Below are positions 21,460-32,544 of a stretch of DNA of 64,000 nt, piece after piece; position 1 is the stretch's first letter; each line of letters begins with the position of its first letter. Source of the DNA: Monodelphis domestica (taxonomy: Eukaryota; Chordata; Mammalia; Didelphimorphia; Didelphidae); the NCBI RefSeq assembly GCF_027887165.1, contig NC_077230.1, forward strand, positions 22,699,200 to 22,763,199. The letters run 5' to 3'. The notes below the pieces were generated by a model. That model was not told where the DNA came from, ran no database searches, and worked only from the letters and a program-made list of their open reading frames with translations. Position numbers and translations under genes: made by a program.

Positions 21460-21675
21460 ATCGGACTTGGAGTCAGGAAGACCTGAATTCAAATCCAGCC
21501 TTAGACACTGCCTGTAGAACCTGGGGACGTCACTTTTCAGCTTCAGTTGTCTCATCTGTAAAATGGGGATAATAACAATCCTACCTTTCCCCATGGTTGC
21601 TGTGAGAATCAAATGAGATAGAATATATAAAACACTTTGATAATTTTAATGTTGTATAAATGACAGCTATTTTAT
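21460..21675 (+). repeat. MIR-like CORE-SINE
   Basis: ATTCAAATCCAGCCTTAGACA, CATCTGTAAAATGGGGATAATAA and the terminal ATGAGATAGAATATATAAAACACTT fit a nearly complete copy. Confidence 0.8.
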
Positions 21676-21784
21676 TTTCCCACTTATCCTTAGTAACAAG
21701 GTTTCTATGAAGCAGATCAGCCAAATGGTTTGAAGAATAGGTTGTCATCTCAGATGCCCACATGTGGCAACCTGAGCTTTTGCC

Positions 21785-21925
21785 ACCTACTGGCTGTTTT
21801 ACTCTGAACAAGTTACTCCATGCTGCTGTTTCCCACTTTCTCCATCTGTAAAGTGGGGATAATCGTTCTACTGATACAGAGCCTCACAGGGTGGCAATTA
21901 AAGTGAAATTAAATTGCCTATAAAA
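21785..21925 (+). repeat. MIR-like fragment
   Basis: CTCCATCTGTAAAGTGGGGATAATCG and the end of the CORE body. Confidence 0.65.
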
Positions 21926-22064
21926 GAACTTCCCTCAAAGAAAAGCATTCTGTAGGCATGTGCAGCTCCCCTGTTAAATCTGGCCATTTTTATCTGTATC
22001 AATAGTCCCAAAGTCAGGGATTTTTTAACCATTTCTCTTGCCTTTCCTAAGTTGAAGGATCTGA

Positions 22065-22200
22065 AATTATTTAGATTTAGAGATGAAAAGATTCTTAGAG
22101 GACATCTAGTCTAACTGTCTCATTTTACAAATGAGGAAATGCAAGCCCAAAGATTGACTTCCTCCAAAATCACACCCCAAGTAAGTCAAGTCCAGTGTCA
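22065..22200 (-). repeat. MIR/L2-like fragment
   Basis: CATCTAGTCTAACTGTCTCATTTTACAAATGAGGAAA is the common acceptor-like end of this old family. Confidence 0.55.
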
Positions 22201-22394
22201 ATAAGCATCATATATATATCTGAGAAAAGATACCCAGGATACTTTAGTGAAAACTGTGACTCAATATGTGTTTCACTTTCCAGAAAAGGACCACTTTTTA
22301 AAAATCTCCTTTATTCTAAAATTCACAAACTTCCTTTATAGCGAAATTAATTGCTATACTCTGAGTCTTTTCCAAAGCTATCCTTTAGAGGGAG

Positions 22395-22800
22395 CATATA
22401 TAGTGGCAAGAGAATTGGAGATTCAAGAGACCTGGGGGCAACTAAGTAGTTCAGTAGAGAGAGTTCCAGGCCTAGAGACAGGGAAATCCTGGGTTCAAAT
22501 CTGAATCAGATACTTTCTGACTGTGTGACCCTAGACAAGTCACTTAACTCCTATTGCCTACCCCTTGTTGCTCTTTGGCCTTAGTACTGATACTTAGTAT
22601 TGATTCTAAAACCGAAAGTAAAGATTTAAGGGAAAAAAAAAAAGGAGACCTGGATTCCAATTTTGGCCCTGCCCCATACTGGATTTCTGATCTTGGAAAA
22701 ATTGTTTCACCATTCTGAGCCTCCCTCTATAAACTAAGGGATTTGAACTAGATGCTTTCTGAGATCCTTTCTAGCTTTAATCCTGTAATCTATGAAGTCT
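22395..22800 (+). repeat. MIR-like copy split by a SINE
   Basis: MIR pieces at 22395-22435 and 22654-22800 become continuous when the SINE at 22436-22644 is removed. Confidence 0.65.
22436..22644 (+). mobile_element. tRNA-derived SINE inside a MIR copy
   Basis: Plus-strand copy with target duplication GAGACCTGG at 22427-22435 and 22645-22653. Confidence 0.92.
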
Positions 22801-23204
22801 CCTAGACTACAGGATTCTATGGCCATGTACGGCATATTATCTGAAGGAAACTTCCTCCAAGAAGAGAGTAATAAACTTAACCTAAGAACTGTCTTAGTAG
22901 TTCCACAAATGTATCCGATAAACTTAATGAAAGAGAATATCAGTCTGGACATAATGCATTTTTACACCAGGAAAATTTTTGTTGTGAGCCCAGAAAGTCC
23001 AGGCTAAGAAATCCTACTTTTGCTGGCATGAATTTAGGCAGAATTAGAATCTTCTCTTCCCAGAGGATGCTCTCTTGGGACCCTAAGTGGTGTCTATCCT
23101 GTGCATCTCTCCCATGTGGTATAGTTGCAACTGAATTAATTAACTAGCCAGTTTTCCTAAAGTGTATATCTCCAGGATTTTTAAGCATTCCTTAGAGAGT
23201 GGGT

Positions 23205-23345
23205 GCTCAGTCTAGTAAATAGAACATAATCTCCTCGAAGGTAGAGACTTTTTCATTGTTGGTTTTGTGTAGTCAGCATGGAAAAGTGCTTTGCACACAG
23301 TAAATCTTGATAAATATTGTGGATTTGAATGGAATTAATTCTGTA
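23205..23345 (+). repeat. L2-like 3' end
   Basis: CTCGAAGGTAGAGACTTTTTCA and GCTTTGCACACAGTAAATC resemble the L2 3' terminus. Confidence 0.55.
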
Positions 23346-23554
23346 ATTCAGATCTTTATTCAACAATGACTTGAATGGAACATTTCTATCATTCCCAAGA
23401 GTTTCCTCATGAAGTCACATATGGTAGACCTGGAAAGGTTTGAAAATTGCAGGGTATACCTTGGGCCAATGAGAAAAAAGCCCATTTCCCTTGAGACATT
23501 TCAACCTTGCTAAATTGTACAAATTAAGAAGGCTAAATGTGGACACATACGATA

Positions 23555-23765
23555 CGTTGTTCAGTCGTGTCCAACTCTTTGGGACCCCATTTGGGGTTCT
23601 CTTGGCAAAGATATTGGGGCGGTTTGTCATTTTCTTCCCCAGCCCATTTTATAGATGAAGAACTAAGGCCAACAGGTAAGTGACTCGCCACAACTAGGCT
23701 ATGTCTGAGGCCAGATCTGAACTCAGGGAGATGTCTTCCTGACTCCAGGCCAAGCATTCTATCCT
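23555..23765 (-). mobile_element. Mar1-like SINE
   Basis: Reversed copy of the SINE that ends in CCAAATGGGGTC-GAC-ACTGAA-CAAC. Here TTGTTCAGTCGTGTCCAACT and the CATTTTATAGATGAAGAACTAAGG block are plain. It retains two CpG sites. Confidence 0.8.
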
Positions 23766-23824
23766 ACTATATCCCGTACTATAGTACTGTATTAATAGAA
23801 ATATTAATTAATTAAAATAGAAAG

Positions 23825-23995
23825 TATTAAATATAGAAAGAAGACCTCAGTTCAAATCCCAACTGTGATGTTTGCTGCCTGTGTAACCTTAGACAAGCTA
23901 CTCTCTAGGCAGCAATGACCTCATCGATAAAATGAGCTTGGCCTAAATGGTCTCTAAGATCCCCTCCAGTTTGAAAACTATGATTCTATGACCTC
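23825..23995 (+). repeat. MIR-like SINE
   Basis: TTCAAATCCCAACTGTGATG, then CTTAGACAAGCTACTCTC and CGATAAAATGAG. Confidence 0.7.
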
Positions 23996-24009
23996 TAGGA
24001 TTGGAGAAA

Positions 24010-24245
24010 CTAGAAAATGAGGTGTAATGGCAGGTTGGTTTCATAGAACACTGTGGTCCAGAGTTAGGAAGACCTGAGTTCAAATGTGCTCTTCACACAC
24101 AAGCTGTATGACCATGAGAAAGTAATTTAATGTCTGTTTGCCTTAATTTCCTCAATTGTAAAATGGAGATAATAACAGCACCTACAGGGTTTGGTGAGGA
24201 TCAAATTAAATATCTATTAAGTGCTTAGTGAAGTACTTGGCACAG
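24010..24245 (+). repeat. MIR-like CORE-SINE
   Basis: GTTAGGAAGACCTGAGTTCAAAT, CAATTGTAAAATGGAGATAATAA and a complete tail. Confidence 0.75.
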
Positions 24246-24254
24246 AAGAGAGAG

Positions 24255-24612
24255 TGGAGGCTGACAACTTTGTGAAACTCTGTCTCATTTAAATATAATT
24301 CACTCATGAAACATTACCCCCATGATATCATTGGTCCTCTTTAAAAAATGAAGGACAGTGAGGGCAGCAAGGTGGATTGAGAACCAATAGGTAGAGAGGA
24401 GAAGAGATAATGTTCCAGGCATGAAGGGCAGTGGATTGAGAGCTAGAGAAGGAGGTCTTGGGTTCAATTATGGCCTCAGACATTTCCTACTATGTGACTT
24501 AACCCCCATTGTCTAGCCCTTCCCACTTTTTTGCCTTAGATCTAATACACCATATTGATTCTAAGATGGAAGGTAAGGGTTTTTTAAAAATGAAGGTCAA
24601 ACAACAATAATA
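24255..24612 (+). repeat. ACAACA-ended repeat split by a SINE
   Basis: AACTCTGTCTCATTTAAATATAATTC and ATTGGTCCTCTTTAAAA at the left and TGAAGGTCAAACAACAATAA at the right belong to one element, interrupted at 24359-24585. Confidence 0.7.
24359..24585 (+). mobile_element. rearranged tRNA-derived SINE
   Basis: Plus-strand copy whose head is duplicated around a foreign 40-base filler: GGATTGAGAACC, filler (24387-24427), then GGGCAGTGGATTGAGAG again. The filler resembles 25390-25435. Target duplication AAAAATGAAGG(A/T)CA at 24345-24358 and 24586-24599. Confidence 0.85.
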
Positions 24613-24634
24613 TAAATGCTTCTTCACTTCACAC

Positions 24635-24765
24635 TTCAGTGATAGAAAGCATACAAGAATAAGAATCTGAAGTCTGAAAATTTCCAGTTTACTAGCTATA
24701 TGGACTTGGGCAAGTCACTTCCTTTGTCATATTTCTCAGATATAAAATGTTGTCTGGTTCCCCAT
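24635..24765 (+). repeat. MIR-like fragment
   Basis: ACTAGCTATATGGACTTGGGCAAGTCACTT is the most conserved part of the CORE-SINE. Confidence 0.7.
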
Positions 24766-24789
24766 TGAGATGTCCTCTTTGTTTTGGCA

Positions 24790-25045
24790 TTGGGTATGTC
24801 TCCTTTTTTGTTTTTGTTTTTATTTATTTGGTTGGTTTTTTGGGGGGTTTTTTTGGTAAAAAAATTTTAGTCAATTTAGAACATTATTCCTTGGTTATAA
24901 GAATCATTCTTTCTCTCCCTTCCCTCCCCCCACCCCTTCCCATAGCCGATGCACAATTCCACTGGGTTTTACATGTGTCCTTGATCAGAACCCATTTCCA
25001 CATTGTTGATGTTTGCACTAGGATGTTCATTTAGAGTCTTGGGGA
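24790..25045 (-). mobile_element. L1 3' end, second subfamily
   Basis: T- and G-rich start, then CCCATAGCCGATGCACAATTCCACTGGG as in the L1 at 9074. Confidence 0.82.
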
Positions 25046-25135
25046 TGTCTCGATAGTTATATAGAACCTGCTTTCTCTTGGGTGCTCATTGCTCCATTGA
25101 CATGACCTTAATAATAAAGTTCCTGGCATTCATAG

Positions 25136-25650
25136 TCAGTCAGTCAAACATTTCTTAAGAAGCTGCTATGTGCCAGGCACTGTGCTAAGCACTGGGATGG
25201 CAAGAGGCAAAAGGTTATACCTGTCCTCATGGAGCTTACATTCTGATGGAGACAACAAGCAAACAAATATGTAAAAATCAGCTATACACAAGATAAATAG
25301 AAAATAATTAAGAAAGAGAAGGCACCAGTATCAAAAGGGTTTAGGAAAGGCTTCCTGCAGAACAGGAGACTTTAAATGGTACTTGAAAGAAACCAATAGG
25401 TAGAGAGAAGGAGAGAGAGCATTCCAGGCATGAAGGACAGAGACAAATGCCTCAGAGCTAAGAGATGGAATATCTTGTTCATGGAATAGCTAAGAGGCCA
25501 GTGTCAGTAAATCAAAACATATGAGGTGGGAAATAAGGTTTAAGAAGCCTGAAAAGGTAGGTAGGGGCTAGGTTATGAAGGGCTTTGAGCATCAAATAAG
25601 GATTTTATATTTTATTGTGAAGGTCATAGGGAGTCGTCAGAGTTTATTGA
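25136..25650 (+). repeat. long marsupial repeat (GCCAGGCACTGTGCTAAG type)
   Basis: GCTATGTGCCAGGCACTGTG, then the body with AGAGCATTCCAGGCATGAAGG and TTATGAAGGGCTTTGAGC. Other pieces lie at 16365, 35195, 46390 and 63440. Confidence 0.75.
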
Positions 25651-25669
25651 CATATCTATGCTATTGTAT

Positions 25670-26150
25670 TTTGCTACAAAAGGTTTGCTAGATCCAGTTT
25701 AAAACATTTTGGAGAGCTGATTGTTAAAAGTTTTTTGTGAGCATTTACATCTTGGAAACTGGTAAATGCTAAAAATCAGGGCCTAATTTATTGTTTTATT
25801 GATTTCTAGACTTAAGAATTTGATGGAGAAATTATTAATACTGCAGATTAAACTTATTTTTTTTAAACCCTTACCATCCATCTTGGAGTCAATACTGTGT
25901 ATTGGCTCCAAGGCAGAAGAATGGTAAGGGCTAGGCAATGGAGGTTAAGTGACTTGCCCAGGGTCATACAGCTAGGAAGTGTTTGAGGTCAGATTGGAAC
26001 CTAGGACCTCCTGTCTCTAGGCCTGGCTCTCAATTCACTGAGCTACCCAGCTGCCCCCACAGCAGATTAAACTTAAAAGGCTGTTATTTGTATTTTTAGA
26101 GGGGGGAACTTGTTAAATGTTTATCAGTGTACTCTTGGCTACACAGATCT
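25670..26150 (+). mobile_element. MITE family A copy, split by a SINE
   Basis: GAGCATTTACATCTTGGA, TTATTGTTTTATTGAT, CTAGACTTAAGAATT and, beyond the SINE, TTAAATGTTTATCAGTGTACTCTTGGC. The full order matches 30860-31129. The SINE at 25857-26061 interrupts it. Confidence 0.65.
25857..26061 (-). mobile_element. tRNA-derived SINE with RTE-like tail
   Basis: Minus-strand copy with a 14-bp target duplication GCAGATTAAACTTA at 25843-25856 and 26062-26075. Confidence 0.95.
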
Positions 26151-26818
26151 CCCAAGATCAAAAATCTGGAGAGAAATACAGAGAAAAGAGGATCTATTCA
26201 GCAAAATGGATTGGACTGAGAGGAAGTAGGTCTGTACATCTGCAAGGTCTTTCTAGAGAAACAAGCAGACTCACCTAAGGCTAAGAAAATCATTGACAGG
26301 GAAGCAAAGGCTTTGGTTCGTAGAGGAAACCTAGAGTTCCTAGTGATTATTAGAAAAGTTCCTACACCCAACTGAGAAGATCCTGTTACTGTGAGTTTCT
26401 TGGACCAAATTGAGGAGCAATGGGATACAGAACTACATAGAGAAGTAACCTAGATCTTTCCCTTCTGGTACTGGTACTGTGAGTCATGTGGACCAGGCAG
26501 GGCCAAGGAAAGGGTATAAACTCTCTAAGCAATCCTGAGTTCTTTTCCCTGGAGGGAGGTCGCCCTAAATATTGACAGCTGTAGAGGTCAAGTTCACAAG
26601 GAGTGGGTTGTTTCACTCCTTTACCAATCCTAAATATGTTCTGTTTGCAGAGGGGTCCCCACCTAGAGTGGTATTTCATGTCTATAGGACTGTATAGATC
26701 CCTGGAAAAGTCAGAGTCCCATCAGAGAAGAAAGAAAATTTTCTTTGAGTTTTTATGGGTACAGTTGTTGAAAACTTTATATTTTCTATTAGGTTAGCTA
26801 GTTTACTGTCTTATGACT
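26151..26818. other. unassigned stretch
   Basis: No repeat or gene recognised. Confidence 0.45.
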
Positions 26819-27075
26819 TTTCTTTCTTCCTTCCTTCCTTCCTTCCTTCCTTCCTTCCTTCCTTCCTTCCTTCCTTCCTTCCTTCCTTCCTTCCTTCCTT
26901 CCTTCCTTCCTTCCTTCCTTCCTTTCTTTCTTTCTTTCTCTTCCTTCCTTTTTTCCTTCCTTCCTTCCTTCCTTCCTTCCTTCCTTCCTTCCTTCCTTCC
27001 TTCCTTCCTTCCTTCCTTCCTTCCTTCCTTCCTTCCTTCCTTCCTTCCTTCCTTCCTTCCTTCCTTCCTTCCTTC

Positions 27076-27170
<95 letters not shown>

Positions 27171-27172
27171 TT
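26819..27172 (+). repeat. (TTCC)n/(TTTC)n microsatellite
   Basis: About 350 bases of pure pyrimidine on the plus strand: TTCC units, a short TTTC break at 26920-26960, TTCC again to about 27075, then TTTC to the end. The long open frames on both strands are repeat artefacts. Confidence 0.98.
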
Positions 27173-27829
27173 TAACAGGCCAAATTCTGATGTTCACAGG
27201 AGAAACTCTGGGTGAGAACTTGAGCCAAAAAAAGCGGGGGGCTGGGGGGGAGATTTAACAGGAAAACTTCCATGATTGAACCTTTCATGTGGATCTAAAG
27301 CTGAGGTTTTGGCCACAGATTATATTTGAAACATAAGCTTTAGCAGTGGTAATGTTAACTACTAGTAAAGGGTTTACAAATGAAAAGTTCACAATGTATC
27401 TTTCTGATGATAATCCCAAAGAAGTATGTATATATTATTAGATATGGAGCTTGGGCATTTTGTTCATGCAGAAACTGTATCTATACTAGCTACTCTCAGA
27501 CTAAGGATATTGTAGCCTTTTTTAAAAATCAAATGGGGAGTTTATTTTCGGAAGGACATCCACATTCCAGATAAGGGGCTTGGATCTGGCTGCCACTGTC
27601 ATTAGCCTGCTCTGTAAGTGCCCAATTACAAAAGCTAAAATATCAGCCACAGAGCTGAGGTAAAGAGCAGGCGAGTTGGGGCTCTCTTAGAGGGCAAAAT
27701 GGTATTTTCTTGCTGGTTTATGGGAGAAACTCTTTTCATTTGTACCTTGAAAGGGGGATAGAGGGAATACCTAGCTAGCGATTTGGGAATTTTCCTAAAT
27801 CGGGGGAGAATATCGGAGGGGGAAGAAAC
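27173..27829. other. unassigned, partly unrepeated stretch
   Basis: No repeat recognised. 27550-27660 is a balanced-composition block that might be conserved. Confidence 0.4.
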
Positions 27830-28040
27830 CTTAAGGGGTTCTAAACTGGGGTCTGTGAACTCACTTTTAAAATAAACGTATAACTGTACTTCAGGGTACA
27901 TGGTTTCTTTTGTAATCCGACATATTTCTCTTTTGAAGTTAAAAGCATCATTTAGAGAAGGAGTCATTCAGCTCCATCAGACTGAAACACGCGCACGTGC
28001 ACACACATAGAACACAAAAAGGTTAATAACCCCTCTTTCT
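27830..28040 (+). repeat. old repeat (GGATTCTTAACC type)
   Basis: GGGGTTCTAAACTGGGGTCTGTGAACTC, AT-rich body and AAAGGTTAATAACCCCTCTT at the end. Confidence 0.5.
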
Positions 28041-28119
28041 AGCCATTCATTTTATAGGAGCAATCTGAGCCCCCAAGGTCACGGTACCAATGCCTCCTGG
28101 CTGATCAAAGAACCTCACC

Positions 28120-28570
28120 TAACTAGAATATTCCTGTTTTCTCTGAATGGCAGTCAATAAATCTATTTTTTCAACATCAGTGGGTCTGTGTGCAAATAAG
28201 ATTATCAGCCATCCCTGAGTTTTAAGGATAATTCCACAGGGCTCTGTATGCATTCCAGCCAGTATTTGTGGGAATGGTTAACCTTTTAAAAGAAAAAAAG
28301 AAAAAAAAAGATCATAACTTATCCCTTACTGTATCAGGCCCAGAAATTGTGTTAAGATCACTGCAGGAAATGCAGCTAATTAGATAGCACCAAGAGAGGT
28401 AATCCTTTCCATTATTTACAGGCCCATCAGGCTTTCTGGTTTCACAGCTGATGCTCAGAATGAAACCATTTTCCTTTCACATACCTGCTGTCGGTTAGCA
28501 TCCTCATTTCTAGCTCATGGTTTCATAAACAACAGAAGAGGAAAGCCAAAAGCCACAACAGCAGCTTCTT
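28120..28570. promoter_or_regulatory. candidate conserved non-coding element
   Basis: Repeat-free block with motif-rich balanced sequence (for example AAATGCAGCTAATTAGATAG and ATTTACAGGCCCATCAGG) and no meaningful frame. Regulatory role inferred from composition only. Confidence 0.3.
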
Positions 28571-29240
28571 CGCCTTCTCTAGCAAGAAGCGGCATCAATT
28601 CAGAAGATTCAAATTCTAGGTCCGGGTATTGGTATGTGATAGATAAGAGGTAGTGGAAGGGCTGCCGGGGTTTGGTGGGCTGAAGGGAACAGTCGTTTAG
28701 ATCATCTGTGCCAGGAGATCAAAGGGGCACCTCCATTCAAGCTTGCTCGAAAGCTCTCAGAGAGAGCAAGCTGATCTCTTTGCCTCTCACACCTTCACCC
28801 TCAATCCTGCTCAGGCAGCCAACCAGGGCTAACAGAACAGCCCAGGAAGAAGAGCCGGAGAGCCTGACCCTGGCCAGCCTCGGGTTACTAAGCACTGTCC
28901 TAAAGGGCGCCAGCTTACAGGCAACTGCCAGTTTGATCACAGACACCCAGAGTGAGCTGAGCAATCAGACTTGAGGTCTCGGAGCCTCTGTAGTACTTTA
29001 AGGTCCAAAGTCAAAAGGAAAATGGCTATTGCTATTACTCCTGGCACAGAGACAGATTCCAAGCAAGGGTCAGAGAAGAGAGCAAGAGAAAACCACCTCC
29101 AGACCACATGGCTGGAAGAGTATTTCAAAAACTGAAGCACGGTTACCTGTCTAGAGTGGCTACCTCCCCAAGATATACACAGAATACAAAGCACTCTGGT
29201 GGCAGTGATGGGTTGGTTCAAGGTTGTCAAGTGTAAAAGT
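28571..29240. other. unassigned stretch
   Basis: Contains open frames of 75-97 codons on both strands without recognisable similarity. Confidence 0.4.
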
Positions 29241-29255
29241 TAAATTTAGTCTTTT

Positions 29256-29455
29256 TTTTTTAAACCCTTACCTTCCGTCTTGGAGTCAATACTGTGCATT
29301 GGCTCCAAGGCAGAAGAGTGGTAAGGGCTAGGCAATGGGGGTCAAGTGACTTGCCCAGGGTCACACAGCTGGGAAGTGGCTGAGGCCAGATTTGAACCTA
29401 GGACCTCCCATCTCTAGGACTGGCTCTTAATTCACTGAGCTACCCAGCTGCCCCC
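29256..29455 (-). mobile_element. tRNA-derived SINE with RTE-like tail
   Basis: Near-consensus minus-strand copy. Target duplication TAAATTTAGTCTTTT at 29241-29255, repeated with one extra A at 29456-29471. Confidence 0.95.
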
Positions 29456-29471
29456 TAAAATTTAGTCTTTT

Positions 29472-29814
29472 GTAATAAAAGTTATTATATTTTTAGAAGT
29501 TTGTTAAGATTATTAGAAATCAAGGATAAAGAAATACAAAATAAGAAAAGAATGTACCTAGGGCACATTAGCCCATTCACAACCTACTCACTACATCTTG
29601 CCTACCAGGTAGAGAGCCGCGTGTGCTTAGAAGCGGAAGAAGAGTGACTCTTGGGAGGCAGAGAGCCCTTTAAATACTAAATTGTGTTCTTGCACTCAGG
29701 TGAGGACTCAGGTGAGATTATAGGGAATTCTGGGAAGTACCAAGGACTTCTGGGGATTGAAATCTGGGGTTCAAATCTCCATTTTTACACAAGGAAGGGA
29801 AGGAAGAGGAAAGA
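29472..29814. other. unassigned stretch
   Basis: AT-rich then moderate GC. No element recognised. Confidence 0.45.
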
Positions 29815-30030
29815 GGAATCATAGAATGAGGTAGAAAGAGGCCCTATAGATTATTTAGTCCATCAATTTGCATATGAGAAAACTAAGACCTCAGGGAGGT
29901 CAAGTGACTTGCCCAAGTTCATACTGTGAGTTGCAGAACTTGGATTTGACTCAGCTCTTCTGATTCCCCTCTCCCCCCTCCAAAAAAAAAACAGGGCTCT
30001 TAAAACTATACCACACTGCCTCTCCTGGCA
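29815..30030 (-). repeat. MIR/L2-like copy
   Basis: GAAAACTAAGACCTCAGGGAGGTCAAGTGACTTGCCCAAG and the reversed CORE head. Confidence 0.7.
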
Positions 30031-30124
30031 TACTCTTAGTGACTTAAATTCTACCCTTCTTACCCTGAGCAGGTACCAATCACTCTGGAGCATCCCTCCT
30101 TCCTTTCTCCCCCTCCTCTTTTCC

Positions 30125-30300
30125 AGGCTCCAAGAGAACTGGATTTGGAGTCAGGAAGCTAGGGTTCTAGAATTGACTTTGACATTAATTCACTGTGTAA
30201 CCTGGGGCAATTGACTTGTCTGTACTTCCATTTCTTCATACATTAAATGGGGCATTTATCTCCCTCAAGGAGTCATTGTGTGAGATCATGAAGGTGAGGA
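30125..30300 (+). repeat. MIR-like SINE
   Basis: GGATTTGGAGTCAGGAAGCTAGGG, then TGTAACCTGGGGCAATTGAC. Confidence 0.7.
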
Positions 30301-30459
30301 AGCCTTGCTAGTAGACTGGGGGAAGGGCCTGATATAGGGAAGATTTGGAACAGACGTTGGGTAAAGAAGAAGACCTCGATGAGACATTTCTTCTGGGACA
30401 GGCTAGCTTGCTTTTAGTTCCTGCTTTTAAAGTCTCCCATCCACTATTAAAACAACTGT

Positions 30460-30560
30460 CTGAGACGGTTATTAGTTACAACCTGTGGGCAAATCAATGG
30501 ACCTCGGTTTCCTCCACTGTAACGTGGATATATAAAAGTATGTTCTTCATGAGGTTGAAG
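30460..30560 (+). repeat. MIR-like fragment
   Basis: GGTTTCCTCCACTGTAACGTGG in a CORE-like setting. Confidence 0.45.
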
Positions 30561-30714
30561 TTTAGGGGCAGGGAGGAGGTCTGGGTCCCTGATTGAATGA
30601 GTTGGTGGAACTCCTGATATGGATAGTCTTTTCACTAATGTAGATCAGCAACTCAGCTGACAGTTGCCTTAAATAGCTGCCTAGAGCACTGAAATATTTA
30701 GCACCTTGCTCTTG

Positions 30715-30800
30715 GCAGCTAATAGGTGTCAAAGGCAGGATTTGAACTCAAGTCTTCCTAATTTCAAGGTCATACTACCTCTCATAGGGTTATTCAAAGA
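30715..30800 (-). repeat. MIR-like fragment
   Basis: GCAGGATTTGAACTCAAGTCTTCCTAA is the reversed CORE-SINE head. Confidence 0.6.
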
Positions 30801-30829
30801 GTGAAATAAGAAAATCTATTTAATACAAG

Positions 30830-31290
30830 GAATCTTAACCCTTTTTTGGGTCATGGACTCCAGGATTCATATGTTGGTGCCTGCCCTTCCTGGCTCAGGA
30901 GACTTAATTGTTAAATTTTAAATTTAAATTTAAATTGTTAAATGTGTGAACATTTATATCTTGGACATTGGCAAACACTACCAATCAGGGCTTGATTTAT
31001 TGTTTTGTTGATTGTCTAGACTTAAGCCATTGGAGAAAATGTTGATAATGCAGATTAAACTTAAAAGCCTGTCCTATTTTATTTTGTTTTTGAGAATGGA
31101 TTGTTAAACATCTACCAGCACACTCTTGCATGGACCCCTTTGGCAATGTGATGAAGCCTATGAACTCCTTTTTGGAAAAAAAAATTAATACTTAAAAATA
31201 TTACAAAGAAAACAAATTATTTTGAAATACAGTTATCAAAATATCTTTAAAAAATAAGTTAGAAGAAAAACTCAGGTAAGAAAATTTTAA
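30830..31290 (+). repeat. old repeat (GGATTCTTAACC type), split by a MITE
   Basis: AATCTTAACCCTTTTTTGGGTCATGGACT at the left joins ATGGACCCCTTTGGCAATG at the right when 30860-31129 is removed. Confidence 0.7.
30860..31129 (+). mobile_element. MITE family A copy (hAT-like), nested
   Basis: About 270 bp with an 8-bp target duplication CATGGACT/CATGGACC on either side. The ends show imperfect inverted similarity (left TATGTTGGTGCC; reversed right TGTGCTGGTAGA). The body holds GGGCTTGATTTATTGTTTTG and GTCTAGACTTAAGCC. Four other copies lie at 25670, 47420, 50960 and 63825. No transposase. Confidence 0.7.
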
Positions 31291-31340
31291 GGTTTTGCAA
31301 ACTTTAAGGCACTATTTAAATGCTAGCTATTATTATTTGA

Positions 31341-31689
31341 AGTAACTTTAAAAAGCATAAAACTTTGTATAAAATGGTCTTTTATTGTCTTCCCCTTTTC
31401 TTTTTCTTCTCTGATTCTCCCAAGATTCAATTTGAGGAGGGCAACGTTGGAAGGAAGGTGTGAATTAGGACTTGAGGAGAGAACTGGCACTGGATGGTTG
31501 GGGCAGAACTACAGAGTAAATCAAGGAACAATCTTAGAGATCAGAAACCATTCTGGTTCAGTTTTCCCACTGGAAGTATGGATGGTTGCTCTTCATTGAA
31601 TCCTGAACCCCATTTGAGAGGCATATCTCTCTAAAGCAGAATTGGGCTAGATAGAAATCTAGGTCCTCTGGCTCAAAGTCAACCTTCTT
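31341..31689. other. unassigned stretch
   Basis: No element recognised. Confidence 0.45.
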
Positions 31690-32158
31690 GTTAAGTTCCC
31701 ACAATGTATATGGAGTGTATGTATATGGGGTGTTCAGGGAGGACTAGTGTCTCAGGGCTGTTCTTCCACCTTTGATTTCACCCAACTCTCACCCATGGCT
31801 CCAAGAAGCATTTCCAGTAGCCACATGGATAAACCAGCTTAAAGGAAACCAACAGACCTTAATCTAGTTGGTTTGGTAGGGGGAGTGTGTGTGAAGATTT
31901 CCCTGGCAAAATGGATGGATGAAAACAATTTGTTCCAACAGCCATGATGTTTGGTCAGGCACTGAAATGTCATCCAAAGTCATCTATAGCATCCCAAGCT
32001 ATCCTCAGTCATCCTATCTTTTGTCTTAACTCTGGAAGAGAGTGAGACTGATGACTTTGTGCAACTCTGTCTCACTTAAATATAATTCAGGAGTAAGGCA
32101 AGACATTACCCCTGGATATCATTGGTCCTCTTCCAAAAACAAAAGACAAATAATAATC
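31690..32158 (+). repeat. ACAACA-ended repeat, long copy
   Basis: CACCCAACTCTCACCCATGGCTCCAAGAAG at the left and ATTGGTCCTCTTCCAAAAAC-AAAGACAAATAATAA at the right. The longest copy in the window, about 470 bp. Confidence 0.7.
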
Positions 32159-32364
32159 AGGTTGGATGAGAAAAAAATTTGGAAAGGGTTAATCATCACC
32201 TGTTACCTGTTACAAGCATAGTACAGCTGTGGGGAACACAAAGTTCTTCATGGCAGAACTGGATATGCAGTAAATGTAGGTTCCATCACTTAATATCTAT
32301 ATGGCCTGGGGTTCAAGCCTCAAGTCTCATCTTCATTTTAGTCCATCCTTGACAAAGCTGTCAA

Positions 32365-32480
32365 AGTAAGGTCTGACCTTGTGACACTCTTTCAATCAAC
32401 GCATGTGGCTTCTAATTGCCCCTAGAATAAAATATAAATTCTGTTTAGCTTTCAAAGCCCTTCATGACTTGGCCCCAACC
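32365..32480 (+). repeat. L2-like fragment
   Basis: CTAATTGCCCCTAGAATAAAATATAAATTC and AAAGCCCTTCATGACTTGGCCCCAACC are typical of the L2 3' region. Confidence 0.7.
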
Positions 32481-32544
32481 TTTTGTTAGAGACATTTTGG
32501 ATATTTCTTCTCCCTCCTACTCTTAGAAGGGAAACTAGGTGTCC

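Noticed and set aside
26755..27258. Open frames of 120-167 codons on both strands
   Set aside because: They are translations of the TTCC/TTTC microsatellite.
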